DNA of 64,000 bases from DATFCK01 sp963728975. Its GTDB lineage: Bacteria > Verrucomicrobiota > Verrucomicrobiia > Chthoniobacterales > UBA10450. Shown piece after piece: positions 27,481-36,642 of the stretch (the first letter of the stretch is position 1; every line of letters begins with the position of its first letter). The notes beneath the pieces are model-generated. The model did no database searches and was not told the origin of the DNA. It worked only from the letters and a program-made list of their open reading frames with translations. The position numbers were made by a program, and so were the translations under genes. The stretch is from assembly GCA_963728975.1 (NCBI GenBank), contig CAVSMF010000002.1, positions 496,001-560,000 on the forward strand, read 5' to 3'.

Positions 27481-30477
27481 TCAGGCAACGCGGCCGCAGC
27501 AGTTTTTGTATTTCTTCCCGCTGCCGCAGGGACACGGTTCGTTCCGCCCCACTTTGGGAAGGGAACGCCGGACCGGCAGATCGAGGGCGACCTCCCCCGC
27601 TCCATCGCCGTTGCCGGCCATGGCCATGGCGCCGACGGGCTGGGGCTGGAGAGCGCGCTGCGGAGCCGTGGCCCCGGCGGGGGCCGGGGCTTGTTCGCGG
27701 AGAAGGAATTGGGGCAGACTGGCCAGGAAATTCTCGAAAGCCTGCAAATTCGAAGTGCTGCGAAACAGATTGTGCAGCACTTCGTTTTTAATGTTCGACA
27801 TCAGCTCGACAAACATGTCGTAAGCTTCGGTCTTGTATTCGACCAGGGGATCTTTCTGGGCGTAGCTGCGCAGGTAAACGCCTTCCCGCAAAGCGTCCAT
27901 GGCATAGAGATGCTCCTGCCAGAGGCGGTCGATCGCGTTCAGAATGATGTAACGCTCGAGGCTCTTTACCGCCGTCGGCTCTTCATGGCTCGATTTTCTC
28001 TCGTACGCTTCCTTGATTTTCCCAATCAAAAACTGGGCGTTTTCGTCTACCGTCCGGGTTTCGAATTGCGCCTTCTCCTTCGTTAGGCCAAGAGGGAAGG
28101 TCGTGTTCACCCAGGTCAGAAGGTGATCATAATCCGGTTCGTCAACCTCCAGGTACTCCTTCACTCTGGCCGGAACGGCTTCATCGATGACCTCGTAAAT
28201 CAACTGGCGCGGCTCTTCCGAATCGATCGTCTCATTGCGATAGGCGTAAATCACCTCGCGTTGATTGTTCATCACATCGTCGAAATCGAGGGTTCGTTTC
28301 CGAATCAGGTAATTGCGTTGTTCCACCCGCTTCTGCGCGGTCTCCACCGATTTGTTGAGCCAGGGATGTTCCAGCTCCTGGCCTTCCTCCAGGCCAAATC
28401 GCTCCATGATTTTCGTCATCCGATCGGCCGCGCCGAAATTGCGCATCAGGTCGTCTTCGAAACTGACATAGAACCGGGAACCGCCCGGGTCGCCCTGGCG
28501 GGCGCAACGGCCCCGGAGCTGGCGGTCGATTCTGCGGGCTTCGTGCCGTTCCGTGCCCAGGACGTAAAGACCGCCCCTCTCCGTCACGCCCGGTCCCAGC
28601 TTAATGTCGGTGCCGCGGCCGGCCATGTTGGTCGAGATGGTAACCGTTCCCGCCTGGCCGGCTCGGGCCACGATTTCGGCCTCCTGCATGTGAAATTTCG
28701 CATTCAACACGTTGTGCGGAATCTTTTCCCGCTTGAGCATCCGGCTGAGCAATTCGCTCGCTTCCACGCTCACGCTTCCGACCAGCACCGGCTGCTGTTT
28801 GGCGTGGTGTTCTTTGATGTCGTTGATGACCGCGTTGTACTTTTCCCGGCGCGTTTTATAAATGTGATCGTTATTATCCTTGCGCTGCACCGGCCGATTG
28901 GTCGGGATCATGTTCACATCCAACTTGTAGATGTCGTGGAACTCGGCTGCTTCCGTCTCAGCCGTGCCGGTCATGCCTGCGAGCTTCTGATAGAGACGGA
29001 AATAATTCTGGATCGTGATCGTGGCCAGGGTTTGGGTTTCCCGGTCGATCTGAACACCTTCCTTGGCTTCCACCGCCTGGTGCAACCCGTCGCTCCAACG
29101 CCGGCCCGGCATTTTGCGCCCGGTGTATTCGTCAACGATCACCACCTTGTTCTCTTCGACGACGTACTGAACGTCCTTCTCGAACAAACAATAGGCCCGG
29201 AGCAACTGCGAAATATTGTGGATGCGCTCGCCTTGGGTGTCGCAATGTTGCTGGCGCTCCGTTTTTTTCTTGTCTTTTTCCTCCGGAGAAATCGCGGGAT
29301 CGAGATCGATCTCGGTGAATTCGCTGATCAGATCCGGCAAAACAAACGCGTTCGGGTCGTCCGGATTCAGGAATGACCGCCCCTGTTCCGATAGATCGGC
29401 TTCATTCGATTTCTCGTCGATGGTGAAGAAAAGTTCTTCCTTGAGCGCGAACAGCTCTTCCTTGCGCGTGTCCGAATAAAACGAAAGTTCCGCCTTATCG
29501 ATTGCCCGCCGTTTTTCCGGATCTTCCATCATCCGGAGCAATTGTTTATTGCGCGGCTGCCCGAGCTTGACCTTGAACATGAGGAGACCGCCCTGCTCGA
29601 TCTCGTTCTTCTCGAAAGCAGCCAGGGCTTCGCTGGCCAGCCGGTTACAAAGCATGTTTTGTTTGCGGACCAGCTGTTCTACCAGCGGCTTCCACCTGTC
29701 GTACTGGTGCGTCGAAACCGTCGCCGGCCCACTGATGATCAAAGGAGTCCGGGCTTCGTCGATCAGAATGGAATCGACTTCATCGACGATGGCATAGTGA
29801 TAACCCCGCTGGACCTGCTGTTCCCGGCTGGTGGCCATGCCATTGTCGCGCAGATAATCGAAACCGAACTCACTGTTGGTGCCGTAGGTAATATCCATCG
29901 CGTACTGCTCGCGACGCACCTCGGGCGATTGATCGTGCTCAATACAACCAACACTGAGCCCGAGGAAATTGTAGAGCGCTCCCATCCATTCGGCATCGCG
30001 GCGGGCCAGGTAATCGTTCACGGTGACCAGATGAGCGCCCCGACCGGTTAGAGCATTGAGATAGAGGGGAAGGGTCGCGACCAGGGTCTTGCCTTCGCCC
30101 GTCGCCATCTCCGCGATACGCCCCCGGTGCAATACGATCCCGCCCACCAGCTGGACGTCGAAGTGGACCATGTCCCAGGTCATCGGCTGATCGCAGACCA
30201 CAAAACTGTGCCGCCGTTCCTTGAGCCTACGCGCCGCGTTTTTCACGACCGCAAACGCCTCCGGCAAAATCTCATCCAGATGCTTCCACTGATCCTCGAT
30301 CCCGGGAAGCTTGGCCAGTTCCTCCTTCCAGGTGGCGGTCTTGGCCTGCAAATCCTCGTCCGACAAGCTCTTGAACTGCTCGTCCAGCTCATTGATCCGG
30401 CGCACAATCGGGGCGAGCCGCTTCAGTTCTCGCTGATTTTTCGAGCCGAGTATCTTCTTTAGGATCCAAGCAACCAT
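27481..30477 (-). CDS. secA: Preprotein translocase ATPase SecA
   Basis: SecA drives post-translational export through SecYEG. The 998-residue protein is longer than E. coli SecA (901). Order of motifs: Walker A MATGEGKTLVATLPLYL near residue 126, GTNSEFGFDYLRDN near 200, DEVDSILIDEARTPLIIS near 230, AGMTGTAETEA near 500, NMAGRGTDIKLGPG near 625, and the helicase motif QLRGRCARQGDPG near 655. The C-terminal tail is a zinc-binding SEC-C motif, NEPCPCGSGKKYKNCCG, that contacts SecB or ribosomes. The start ATG at 30477 gives the usual hydrophobic N-terminal helix. It is divergent from ridA. Confidence 0.97.
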   Translation of the reverse strand: MVAWILKKILGSKNQRELKRLAPIVRRINELDEQFKSLSDEDLQAKTATWKEELAKLPGIEDQWKHLDEILPEAFAVVKNAARRLKERRHSFVVCDQPMTWDMVHFDVQLVGGIVLHRGRIAEMATGEGKTLVATLPLYLNALTGRGAHLVTVNDYLARRDAEWMGALYNFLGLSVGCIEHDQSPEVRREQYAMDITYGTNSEFGFDYLRDNGMATSREQQVQRGYHYAIVDEVDSILIDEARTPLIISGPATVSTHQYDRWKPLVEQLVRKQNMLCNRLASEALAAFEKNEIEQGGLLMFKVKLGQPRNKQLLRMMEDPEKRRAIDKAELSFYSDTRKEELFALKEELFFTIDEKSNEADLSEQGRSFLNPDDPNAFVLPDLISEFTEIDLDPAISPEEKDKKKTERQQHCDTQGERIHNISQLLRAYCLFEKDVQYVVEENKVVIVDEYTGRKMPGRRWSDGLHQAVEAKEGVQIDRETQTLATITIQNYFRLYQKLAGMTGTAETEAAEFHDIYKLDVNMIPTNRPVQRKDNNDHIYKTRREKYNAVINDIKEHHAKQQPVLVGSVSVEASELLSRMLKREKIPHNVLNAKFHMQEAEIVARAGQAGTVTISTNMAGRGTDIKLGPGVTERGGLYVLGTERHEARRIDRQLRGRCARQGDPGGSRFYVSFEDDLMRNFGAADRMTKIMERFGLEEGQELEHPWLNKSVETAQKRVEQRNYLIRKRTLDFDDVMNNQREVIYAYRNETIDSEEPRQLIYEVIDEAVPARVKEYLEVDEPDYDHLLTWVNTTFPLGLTKEKAQFETRTVDENAQFLIGKIKEAYERKSSHEEPTAVKSLERYIILNAIDRLWQEHLYAMDALREGVYLRSYAQKDPLVEYKTEAYDMFVELMSNIKNEVLHNLFRSTSNLQAFENFLASLPQFLLREQAPAPAGATAPQRALQPQPVGAMAMAGNGDGAGEVALDLPVRRSLPKVGRNEPCPCGSGKKYKNCCGRVA

Positions 30478-30592
30478 TTGGGATCTAATATCGTCGAGAT
30501 TCGTCCAGTATCAATCGCTCCGCGCAGGGTCACAATTCCGTTGGGCCATGCCTGACCGTTGTGCGGCCCGTTTTTCCAGCTAAGCTCGCGCC

Positions 30593-31015
30593 ATGAAGAA
30601 AATCATTTCAACCACCGACGCGCCGGCTGCCATCGGCCCTTATTCGCAGGCCGTCCGCATCGGGTCGACCCTTTATTGTGCCGGCCAGATCCCGCTCGAC
30701 CCAAAGTCGGGTCAACTCGTATCCGGGGGAATCGACGCCCAGACCCGGAGAGTGCTCGATAACATCGCAGCGATTCTGAAGGCCGAGGGATTAACCTTCG
30801 ATGATGTTGTCAAAACCACGATTTTTCTGACCGATCTTAACCATTTCCAAGCGGTGAACGAGATCTATGGGTCGTATTTCAAACACCAGCCGCCGGCTCG
30901 CTCCACGGTTCAGGTTTCCGGCCTGCCCAAGGGCGCCCAGGTCGAAATTGAAGCCATCGCAGTGGACGGCAACAGCGAATCAGCCGGCCAAACGGCTTAT
31001 GACACCTCCGGATAG
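30593..31015 (+). CDS. ridA: RidA family enamine/imine deaminase
   Basis: A 140-residue trimeric protein that hydrolyses reactive 2-aminoacrylate-type enamines from PLP enzymes. Signatures: TTDAPAAIGPYSQAVRIGSTLYCAGQIPLDPKSG at the N-terminus and PPARSTVQVSGLPKGAQVEIEAIAV near residues 100-125, where the Arg before STVQV is the substrate-binding residue. The last 12 residues extend past the usual end and resemble repeat-read tail sequence. It is divergent from secA, with 115 bp between starts, and followed by a hairpin repeat. Confidence 0.92.
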   Translation: MKKIISTTDAPAAIGPYSQAVRIGSTLYCAGQIPLDPKSGQLVSGGIDAQTRRVLDNIAAILKAEGLTFDDVVKTTIFLTDLNHFQAVNEIYGSYFKHQPPARSTVQVSGLPKGAQVEIEAIAVDGNSESAGQTAYDTSG

Positions 31016-31066
31016 GGGCTGTCGGGCGTCTGTGTCAGACGCCGGGCGTTTCACAAAAACGCCTTG
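31016..31066. repeat. GGCGTCTG/GGCGTTT hairpin pair
   Basis: GGCGTCTGTGTCAGACGCC followed at once by GGGCGTTTCACAAAAACGCC, two adjacent hairpins of the family at 848. They lie 7 bp before the pyrE start, so they would be in the leader of pyrE and at the end of any ridA transcript. Confidence 0.7.
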
Positions 31067-31072
31067 CAAAGT

Positions 31073-31639
31073 ATGAGCGAAGATCTTCTGGCTCTGTTCC
31101 GGAAAACGGGCGCCTTGCTCGACGGCCATTTTGTTTTGCGATCGGGTCTCCATAGCCGGCAGTATTTTCAATGCGCCATCCTCCTCCAATACACCGACAT
31201 CGCAGCCCGGGTGTGCGGCCGCCTGGCCGAGAAATTGCGGGAATTCGAGTCCGACGCCGTGATTTCTCCCGCCCTCGGCGGGATCATTGTCGGCCAGGAA
31301 GTGGCGCGCTCGTTAGGTAAGCGCCATATCTTTGTCGAAAAAGAAGGAGGCGGCCTGGCCCTTCGCCGTGGATTCAAGATTGATCGCGGCCAACGGTTCA
31401 TCGTCGCGGAAGATGTGGTGACGCGCGGCGGCCGGGTCCAGCAAACAATCGATATCATCCGGGCCCATGGCGGAACGATTGCGGCGGTCGGCGTTATTGT
31501 CGATCGCAGCGGCGGAAACAAACCGGAGTTCGGTTGTCCGTTTGTCAGCCTGGTGGAGATGAACGTGGAAACGTTCCCGGCGGACCGGTTGCCGCCCGAT
31601 CTTACCCGGATTCCGGCGATGAAGCCGGGAAGCGCGTGA
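31073..31639 (+). CDS. pyrE: Orotate phosphoribosyltransferase
   Basis: PyrE joins orotate to PRPP to make orotidine 5'-phosphate in pyrimidine synthesis; pyrF for the next step is at 36643, not adjacent. The 188-residue protein has HFVLRSGLHSRQYFQ near residue 17, ISPALGGIIVGQEVAR near 65, the loop FVEKEGG near 85 and the PRPP-binding VAEDVVTRGGRV near 110 (family VVEDVVTTGGS). The ATG at 31073 is favoured over an in-frame TTG at 31064, which falls in the hairpin repeat. Confidence 0.93.
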   Translation: MSEDLLALFRKTGALLDGHFVLRSGLHSRQYFQCAILLQYTDIAARVCGRLAEKLREFESDAVISPALGGIIVGQEVARSLGKRHIFVEKEGGGLALRRGFKIDRGQRFIVAEDVVTRGGRVQQTIDIIRAHGGTIAAVGVIVDRSGGNKPEFGCPFVSLVEMNVETFPADRLPPDLTRIPAMKPGSA

Positions 31640-31678
31640 GGCCGTAGCGGGTGACAAGGGTGCCGGCGACTCTCGCGC

Positions 31679-31790
31679 TGTCATCCCCGACCGAAGTGAG
31701 GGATCCCGCCTGTCACGATCGGTCACGCTTCAACACGCTGGCCTGCCGACTCACAGAAGGCGGGATCCTTCGCTGCGCTCAGGATGACAA
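31679..31790. repeat. GATCC/ATGAC element upstream of sdhC
   Basis: TGTCATCCCCGACCGAAGTG with GGATCCCGCC at the left and GGCGGGATCCTTCGCTGCGC followed by TCAGGATGACA at the right form a long imperfect inverted repeat of about 112 bases in the pyrE-sdhC gap. Any sdh leader initiating upstream of it would include the structure. Confidence 0.75.
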
Positions 31791-31877
31791 GAAACACTTC
31801 TGAAAAACCACATCTTGACGCTGCAACCCGCGTTTATAATCTCAAACAGCCGCCCAGATTGCGCGGCGCATTCTTTT

Positions 31878-32573
31878 GTGAACCGGATCCTGCCCTTTTA
31901 CCGCTCCTCTGTCGGCCGCAAAGTAATTGTCGCTGTCACCGGAATCATTCTGATCCTTTTCGTCATCGGTCATTTGCTCGGCAACCTCCAAATCTTTCTC
32001 GGTCCGGATTGGATCAATGGTTATTCCCAGCATCTGCGCGATCTCGGGCCGCTGCTCTGGGCGATTCGGGCGTTCCTCCTGATCGCGGTCATTTTGCACA
32101 TCTACTTCACGATCCTGCTGGCCTTGGAGAATCGGCGGGCCCGTCCCGAGGCTTATGTGCGAAAGCAGAATGTCAAAGCAACCTTTGCTTCCCGCAGCAT
32201 GGTTTTGAGCGGATTGATCGTGCTCGCTTTTATCATTTATCACCTGGCCCATTTCACCGTCCGGGTCACCGATCCCCGTTTCGCCCTCCTCAAGCACGAT
32301 CCGCTGAATCGCTACGACGTTTATTCGATGATGGTCTACGGATTTCAGAACTATTACGTGTCCGGTTTCTACATTCTCGGCCTGTTTTTGCTCGCCCTCC
32401 ACCTGAGCCATGGGTCGTCCAGTTTTTTTCAATCGCTCGGCATTAATAACCAGAGATTGGCGCCCCGACTCGCTCTCGGCGGCCGAATCTTTGCCTGGTT
32501 GCTTTTCGCCGGTTACACCTCCATCCCGGTCGCGATCCTGCTCGGGCTGATTAAACCGGCCCAGCTCTTATGA
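31878..32573 (+). CDS. sdhC: Succinate dehydrogenase cytochrome b subunit (type B)
   Basis: The single membrane subunit of a type-B complex II, anchoring SdhAB and carrying two hemes. The 231-residue protein has five membrane helices with His residues placed as heme ligands: VIGHLLGNLQIF, VILHIYFT, IIYHLAHFTV and LALHLSHG. Such single-subunit, diheme forms use menaquinone in Bacteroidota, epsilon- and other lineages. The GTG at 31878 (VNRILPFYRSSVGRK) is chosen; a TTG at 31815 would add 21 unrelated residues. The stop overlaps the sdhA start by four bases (ATGA). Confidence 0.9.
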   Translation: MNRILPFYRSSVGRKVIVAVTGIILILFVIGHLLGNLQIFLGPDWINGYSQHLRDLGPLLWAIRAFLLIAVILHIYFTILLALENRRARPEAYVRKQNVKATFASRSMVLSGLIVLAFIIYHLAHFTVRVTDPRFALLKHDPLNRYDVYSMMVYGFQNYYVSGFYILGLFLLALHLSHGSSSFFQSLGINNQRLAPRLALGGRIFAWLLFAGYTSIPVAILLGLIKPAQLL

Positions 32574-34498
32574 TTGGTTCGCTCGATTCCAAGGTTCCGC
32601 CGGGGCCGATCGCGGACAAGTGGAACAATCACCGCGACCATTCCCGGCTCGTTAGTCCGAATAATCGGCGCAAGTTCGATATCATCATCGTGGGAAGCGG
32701 GCTGGCCGGCGGGTCGGCCGCGGCCACCCTGGGCGAGCTCGGTTACCGGGTGAAATGTTTTTGTTACCAGGATTCGGCCCGGCGGGCCCATTCCATCGCC
32801 GCCCAGGGCGGCATCAATGCGTCGAAAAATTATCAGAACGACGGCGACAGCGTTTATCGGCTGTTCTACGACACGATAAAAGGCGGCGATTTCCGATCCC
32901 GGGAAGCGAATGTTTACCGGCTGGCCGAGGTGAGCTCGAACATCATCGATCAATGCGTCGCTCAGGGAGTTCCGTTCGCCCGCGAATATGGCGGGTTGCT
33001 GGCAAATCGCTCGTTTGGCGGCGCCCAGGTTTCCCGGACGTTTTACGCGCGCGGCCAAACCGGCCAGCAACTTCTGCTCGGATGCTACCAGGCGCTTTGC
33101 CGCCAGATCGCCGCCGGCACCGTGCAGATGTTCCCCCAGACCGAAATGCTCGACCTGGTGCTGGTCGACGGCCAGGCCAAGGGAATCGTCACCCGCGACC
33201 TGGTCACCGGGCGGATCGAACGGTTCGCCGGCGACGCCGTGGTCCTGGCCACCGGCGGCTATGGAAATGTTTTTTATCTCTCGACCAACGCGCGCGGCTG
33301 CAACGTGACCGCCACTTACCGCGCTTACAAGAAAGGCGCCTTGTTCGCCAATCCCTGTTTCACCCAGATCCATCCCACCTGCATCCCTCAGACGGGCGAT
33401 TACCAGTCGAAGCTGACTTTGATGTCCGAATCGTTACGGAACGACGGACGCGTCTGGGTTCCCAAGCGGAAGGAGGATTGTCCGAAGCCGCCTAACAGTA
33501 TTCCCGAACCCGATCGGGATTATTATCTGGAGCGAAAATATCCCAGCTTCGGGAACCTCGCCCCTCGCGACATCGCTTCCCGCGCCGCCAAGGAAGTGTG
33601 CGACGAAGGGCGCGGAGTCGGGCCGGGCGGGCGCGGCGTTTATCTCGATTTTGCCGACGCGATCAAACGCCTCGGTGAAGACACGATCCGGGAACGCTAC
33701 GGAAATCTGTTCGAAATCTACCACAAGATCACCGGTGAAAACGCTTACGACGCGCCGATGCGGATTTATCCGGCCGTCCATTACACAATGGGAGGTTTAT
33801 GGGTCGATTATAATTTGATGAGCAACGTGCCCGGCCTCCACGTAATCGGAGAAGCGAATTTTTCCGATCACGGCGCCAACCGCCTCGGAGCGAGCGCGCT
33901 CATGCAGGGGCTGGCCGACGGCTATTTCATTCTGCCTTACACCCTTCCTAATTATCTCGCAGGGCAGGCTGGAAAACAGCCGTCCACCGATCATCCGGAG
34001 TTCGGCAAGGTCGAGAGCGAGATCCGCGCTAAAATCGAACGGCTGCTCGGAACGAACGGCAACCGTTCCCTGGATTCGATCCATCGCGAGCTCGGTTTGT
34101 TGTTATGGGAAAAATGCGGCATGACCAGAAATGCCGCCGGGCTGCGAGAAGCGCTCGAGAAAATCCCAAGGTTGCGGGAGGAGTTTTGGCGCGATGTGCG
34201 CGTTCCGGGAAGTGGTGAAGACTTCAATCAATCGCTCGAACGGGCGGGGCGAGTGGCCGATTTTCTCGAATTTGCCGAGCTCATGTGCATCGATGCCCTG
34301 GAGCGCGACGAATCGTGCGGCGGACATTTTCGGGAGGAACACCAGACGCCGGACGGCGAGGCGCTTCGGGACGACGAGAATTTCGCGGCCGTTTTCGCCT
34401 GGGAATTTCAAGGCAACGGAAAAATTGCCGCGCCCAAGCTGCATCGCGAACCGCTCCATTTCGAGACGGTGCATTTATCGCAGAGGAGCTATAAATGA
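32570..34498 (+). CDS. sdhA: Succinate dehydrogenase flavoprotein subunit
   Basis: The catalytic FAD subunit (642 aa) oxidising succinate to fumarate on the cytoplasmic side. FAD-binding DIIIVGSGLAGGSAAATLGE is near residue 37, the covalent flavin His lies in RRAHSIAAQGGINAS near 75, the substrate loop FTQIHPTCI near 263, and GANRLGASALMQGLADG near 442 completes the FAD site. The type-B form is evident from length and from the partner genes. Translationally coupled to sdhC; followed by a 108-bp gap that contains a palindromic repeat before sdhB. Confidence 0.96.
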   Translation: MIGSLDSKVPPGPIADKWNNHRDHSRLVSPNNRRKFDIIIVGSGLAGGSAAATLGELGYRVKCFCYQDSARRAHSIAAQGGINASKNYQNDGDSVYRLFYDTIKGGDFRSREANVYRLAEVSSNIIDQCVAQGVPFAREYGGLLANRSFGGAQVSRTFYARGQTGQQLLLGCYQALCRQIAAGTVQMFPQTEMLDLVLVDGQAKGIVTRDLVTGRIERFAGDAVVLATGGYGNVFYLSTNARGCNVTATYRAYKKGALFANPCFTQIHPTCIPQTGDYQSKLTLMSESLRNDGRVWVPKRKEDCPKPPNSIPEPDRDYYLERKYPSFGNLAPRDIASRAAKEVCDEGRGVGPGGRGVYLDFADAIKRLGEDTIRERYGNLFEIYHKITGENAYDAPMRIYPAVHYTMGGLWVDYNLMSNVPGLHVIGEANFSDHGANRLGASALMQGLADGYFILPYTLPNYLAGQAGKQPSTDHPEFGKVESEIRAKIERLLGTNGNRSLDSIHRELGLLLWEKCGMTRNAAGLREALEKIPRLREEFWRDVRVPGSGEDFNQSLERAGRVADFLEFAELMCIDALERDESCGGHFREEHQTPDGEALRDDENFAAVFAWEFQGNGKIAAPKLHREPLHFETVHLSQRSYK

Positions 34499-34507
34499 CA
34501 ATCCCAT

Positions 34508-34600
34508 TGTCAATCCGAGCGAAGTCGAAGAATCCCGTTATCATACGGCGAGGCGGTTTCACTGGATCCTTCGACTCCGCTGCGCTTTGCTCAGGATGAC
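34508..34600. repeat. GATCC/ATGAC element inside the sdh operon
   Basis: TGTCAATCCGAGCGAAGTCG with AAGAATCCC at the left and GGATCCTTCGACTCCGCTGC with TCAGGATGAC at the right. The inverted repeat almost fills the sdhA-sdhB gap. Its 3' end is 7 bp before the sdhB ATG, so it could reduce or shape sdhB translation, or act as an mRNA stability element. Confidence 0.75.
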
Positions 34601-34606
34601 CTAACT

Positions 34607-35362
34607 ATGAACTTTCTGTTGAAAATCTGGCGGCAACCGAACCCGAAAAGCCGCGGCAAACTGGTCGGATACAAGGCAAACGACATTTCGCCCGATGCCT
34701 CCTTCCTGGAGATGCTCGATATCGTTAACGAGCGCCTGGTTTTGGGCGGCGAAGAACCAATCGCCTTCGATTCCGATTGCCGGGAAGGAATTTGCGGCAC
34801 CTGCTCGCTCACTATCAACGGGGAAGCGCACGGACCCGATCATCCCGGCGCGGCCTGCGAGCTTTACATGAGACAATTTCGAGATGGCGAAACCATCACG
34901 GTTGAGCCTTTTCGCGCCCGACCCTTTCCGGTAGTCAAAGATCTGGTGGTTAATCGCTCCGCTTTGGACCGCATTGTCCAGGCCGGAGGGTTTATCTCGG
35001 CCCGGGCCGGTTCCGCGCCGGAAGCGAATTCGATTCTCGTCCCAAAGCACGATGCCGATATCGCCATGGAAGCTGCCGCCTGCATCGGCTGTGGAGCTTG
35101 CGCCGCCGCCTGCCCCAACGCTTCCGCCATGCTTTTTACCGCCGCCAAAGTTTCGCATCTTGCCTTTCTGCCTCAAGGGCACCCCGAACGAACCAGCCGT
35201 GTTTTAAAAATGGTGCGGGCCATGGATGCCGAAGGATTTGGCAACTGCACCAACACCTACGAGTGCGAAGCAGTCTGTCCCGCGGAGATCAGCGTCAGCT
35301 TCATCGCCAAATTGAACCGGGAATATACCCGGGCAAAGTTGCAGCGGACCGCCGGGGAATAG
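34607..35362 (+). CDS. sdhB: Succinate dehydrogenase iron-sulfur subunit
   Basis: A 251-residue electron-transfer subunit linking SdhA to the hemes. Cluster ligands in order: 2Fe-2S at DSDCREGICGTCSLTI with a distal Cys in HPGAACELYM (residues ~58-85), 4Fe-4S at CIGCGACAAACPNA near 160, and 3Fe-4S at CTNTYECEAVCPAEIS near 215, with the CEAVCP spacing typical of type-B enzymes. The ATG at 34607 gives the usual N-terminus (FLLKIWRQ). Expected to share the sdhC promoter. Confidence 0.95.
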   Translation: MNFLLKIWRQPNPKSRGKLVGYKANDISPDASFLEMLDIVNERLVLGGEEPIAFDSDCREGICGTCSLTINGEAHGPDHPGAACELYMRQFRDGETITVEPFRARPFPVVKDLVVNRSALDRIVQAGGFISARAGSAPEANSILVPKHDADIAMEAAACIGCGACAAACPNASAMLFTAAKVSHLAFLPQGHPERTSRVLKMVRAMDAEGFGNCTNTYECEAVCPAEISVSFIAKLNREYTRAKLQRTAGE

Positions 35363-35399
35363 GTTGCGGGTGATCCCGGAGTCGTTTCCCCATTCCTTA

Positions 35400-35690
35400 T
35401 TAAAATTATGGGACGCGACAAGCGCGTCCCTCCCGGTTACCGGGTAGCGCACGCTTCCAGCGTGCTGCGTTCAGCATCCTGCTGGACGCGAAATTGCGTG
35501 CGTTACCCGATGGGGTGTGTAGCCACGGCCCTGCGGGCCGTGCGCGCACGTCGCACAGCCACGTGGCTACATTGTAGGCAAGGATGCGTGCGTTACCCGA
35601 TGGGTGTGTAGCCACGGCCCTGCGGGCCGTGCGCGCACGTCGCACAGCGACGTGGCTACACTGCACACAGGTTGCGTGCGCTACCCGATG
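35400..35690. repeat. 90-bp tandem repeat abutting ispE, with palindromes
   Basis: The stretch after sdhB has no gene. It opens with GGGACGCGACAAGCGCGTCC (35408 on), then an inverted GTAGCGCACGC motif, then two direct 90-bp units (from about 35496 and 35586), each with GCGTGCGTTACCCGATGG followed by the AGCCACGGCCCTGCGGGCCG and CACGTGGCTACA hairpins seen at 27340. The third GCGTGCGCTACCCGATGG, at about 35674, runs into the last codons and stop of ispE. Confidence 0.85.
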
Positions 35691-36514
35691 GTTTCACACG
35701 CGCAGGTCCAGAGATTCGGATCGAGCTCTTCTTTTGCGCGCGCGGCCAATGCATTTGCCGAGCCGGCATCCCGCAAAACCACAAACACCGTCGATCCGGA
35801 ACCCGACAGGAGAGCGGCCGCGGTCTCCGGCTGTTCCCGTAACCAGTTTTTCATCTCGCCCAGAAAGACGTATTTCTCGAACACCGGCCGTTCCAGATCG
35901 TTAACGAAAATCAAGTCGCCGATCGTTTGCGGCGCATAGCTCACATCAGGCAGTTCCCGCGAATCGCTCCAGCGTGAGTAAGCCCATCCACTCAGAACGC
36001 CAAAGTCCGGTTTCAAGAGAAGCAGCCCTAACCGCTTCCTTAATTTCTCCGGCAAAACCAATTCTCCGCGGCCGCGACATACCGCAGCCGATTCGAATAT
36101 GAAAAACGGCACGTCCGACCCGATGGCCGATCCCATTTCAGCGACCGCCTGGCGCGGCAGATGCGTGCCGAACAGTCGATCGAGCGCAAGCAAAGTGGAA
36201 GCCGCATCGCTGCTCCCGCCGCCCAGCCCCGCGCCGTGCGGGATCTTTTTCGCCAGTTTGATCGATACCTCGCCCTTCTGCTTGGTCTCCTGGAAAAACA
36301 ATTTCGCCGCCCGCACCACCAGATTGTCGTCCCCGCTCGGAACCGACGGATCGTCGCATTCAAATTGAAGCTGATCCCCGGCCTGTCGTTCGATCCGCAA
36401 TTCGTCAGCCAGCGAAATCGGGCTGATCAAGGTTTCGATTTGGTGCAAGTCGTCCGGCCGCCGCCCCAAAACTTTAAGGAACAAATTAATTTTTGCCGGA
36501 GCCAAGACTTGCAT
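35681..36514 (-). CDS. ispE: 4-diphosphocytidyl-2-C-methyl-D-erythritol kinase
   Basis: IspE phosphorylates CDP-ME in the MEP pathway of isoprenoid synthesis; the polyprenyl synthase at 38305 uses the resulting C5 units. This 277-residue GHMP kinase begins with LAPAKINLFLKVLGRRPDDLHQ, has the ATP loop IPHGAGLGGGSSDAAS near residue 88, and the C-terminal ALLSGSGSTVFVV motif near 240. Met36514 is the start; 42 further codons up to 36640 are repeat DNA. It is divergent from pyrF, the gap being mostly a palindromic repeat. The C-terminal TIG-stop overlaps the sequence repeated in tandem downstream. Confidence 0.93.
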   Translation of the reverse strand: MQVLAPAKINLFLKVLGRRPDDLHQIETLISPISLADELRIERQAGDQLQFECDDPSVPSGDDNLVVRAAKLFFQETKQKGEVSIKLAKKIPHGAGLGGGSSDAASTLLALDRLFGTHLPRQAVAEMGSAIGSDVPFFIFESAAVCRGRGELVLPEKLRKRLGLLLLKPDFGVLSGWAYSRWSDSRELPDVSYAPQTIGDLIFVNDLERPVFEKYVFLGEMKNWLREQPETAAALLSGSGSTVFVVLRDAGSANALAARAKEELDPNLWTCACETIG

Positions 36515-36518
36515 ATTG

Positions 36519-36639
36519 TCATGTCGAGCGTAGTCGAGACATCCCGTGTTGCCAGTCAAACGTAAGTTTACGAGATGGCTCCCGCGTCCGGTTTCCTGGC
36601 GAACCGGGGGGAGAGCAGGCGGCTTTGCTCGAGATGACA
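36519..36639. repeat. GATCC/ATGAC-type element between ispE and pyrF
   Basis: TGTCATGTCGAGCGTAGTCG with AGACATCCC at the left and GGCTTTGCTCGAGATGACAA at the right. The right end contains an ATG (36634) in frame with pyrF. The interior (CGTAAGTTTACG and CCGGTTTCCTGGCGAACCGG) has two further small hairpins. Confidence 0.72.
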
Positions 36640-36642
36640 AAG

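Noticed and set aside
35408..35939. Several plus-strand frames after sdhB
   Set aside because: They translate the 90-bp tandem unit and the antisense of ispE.
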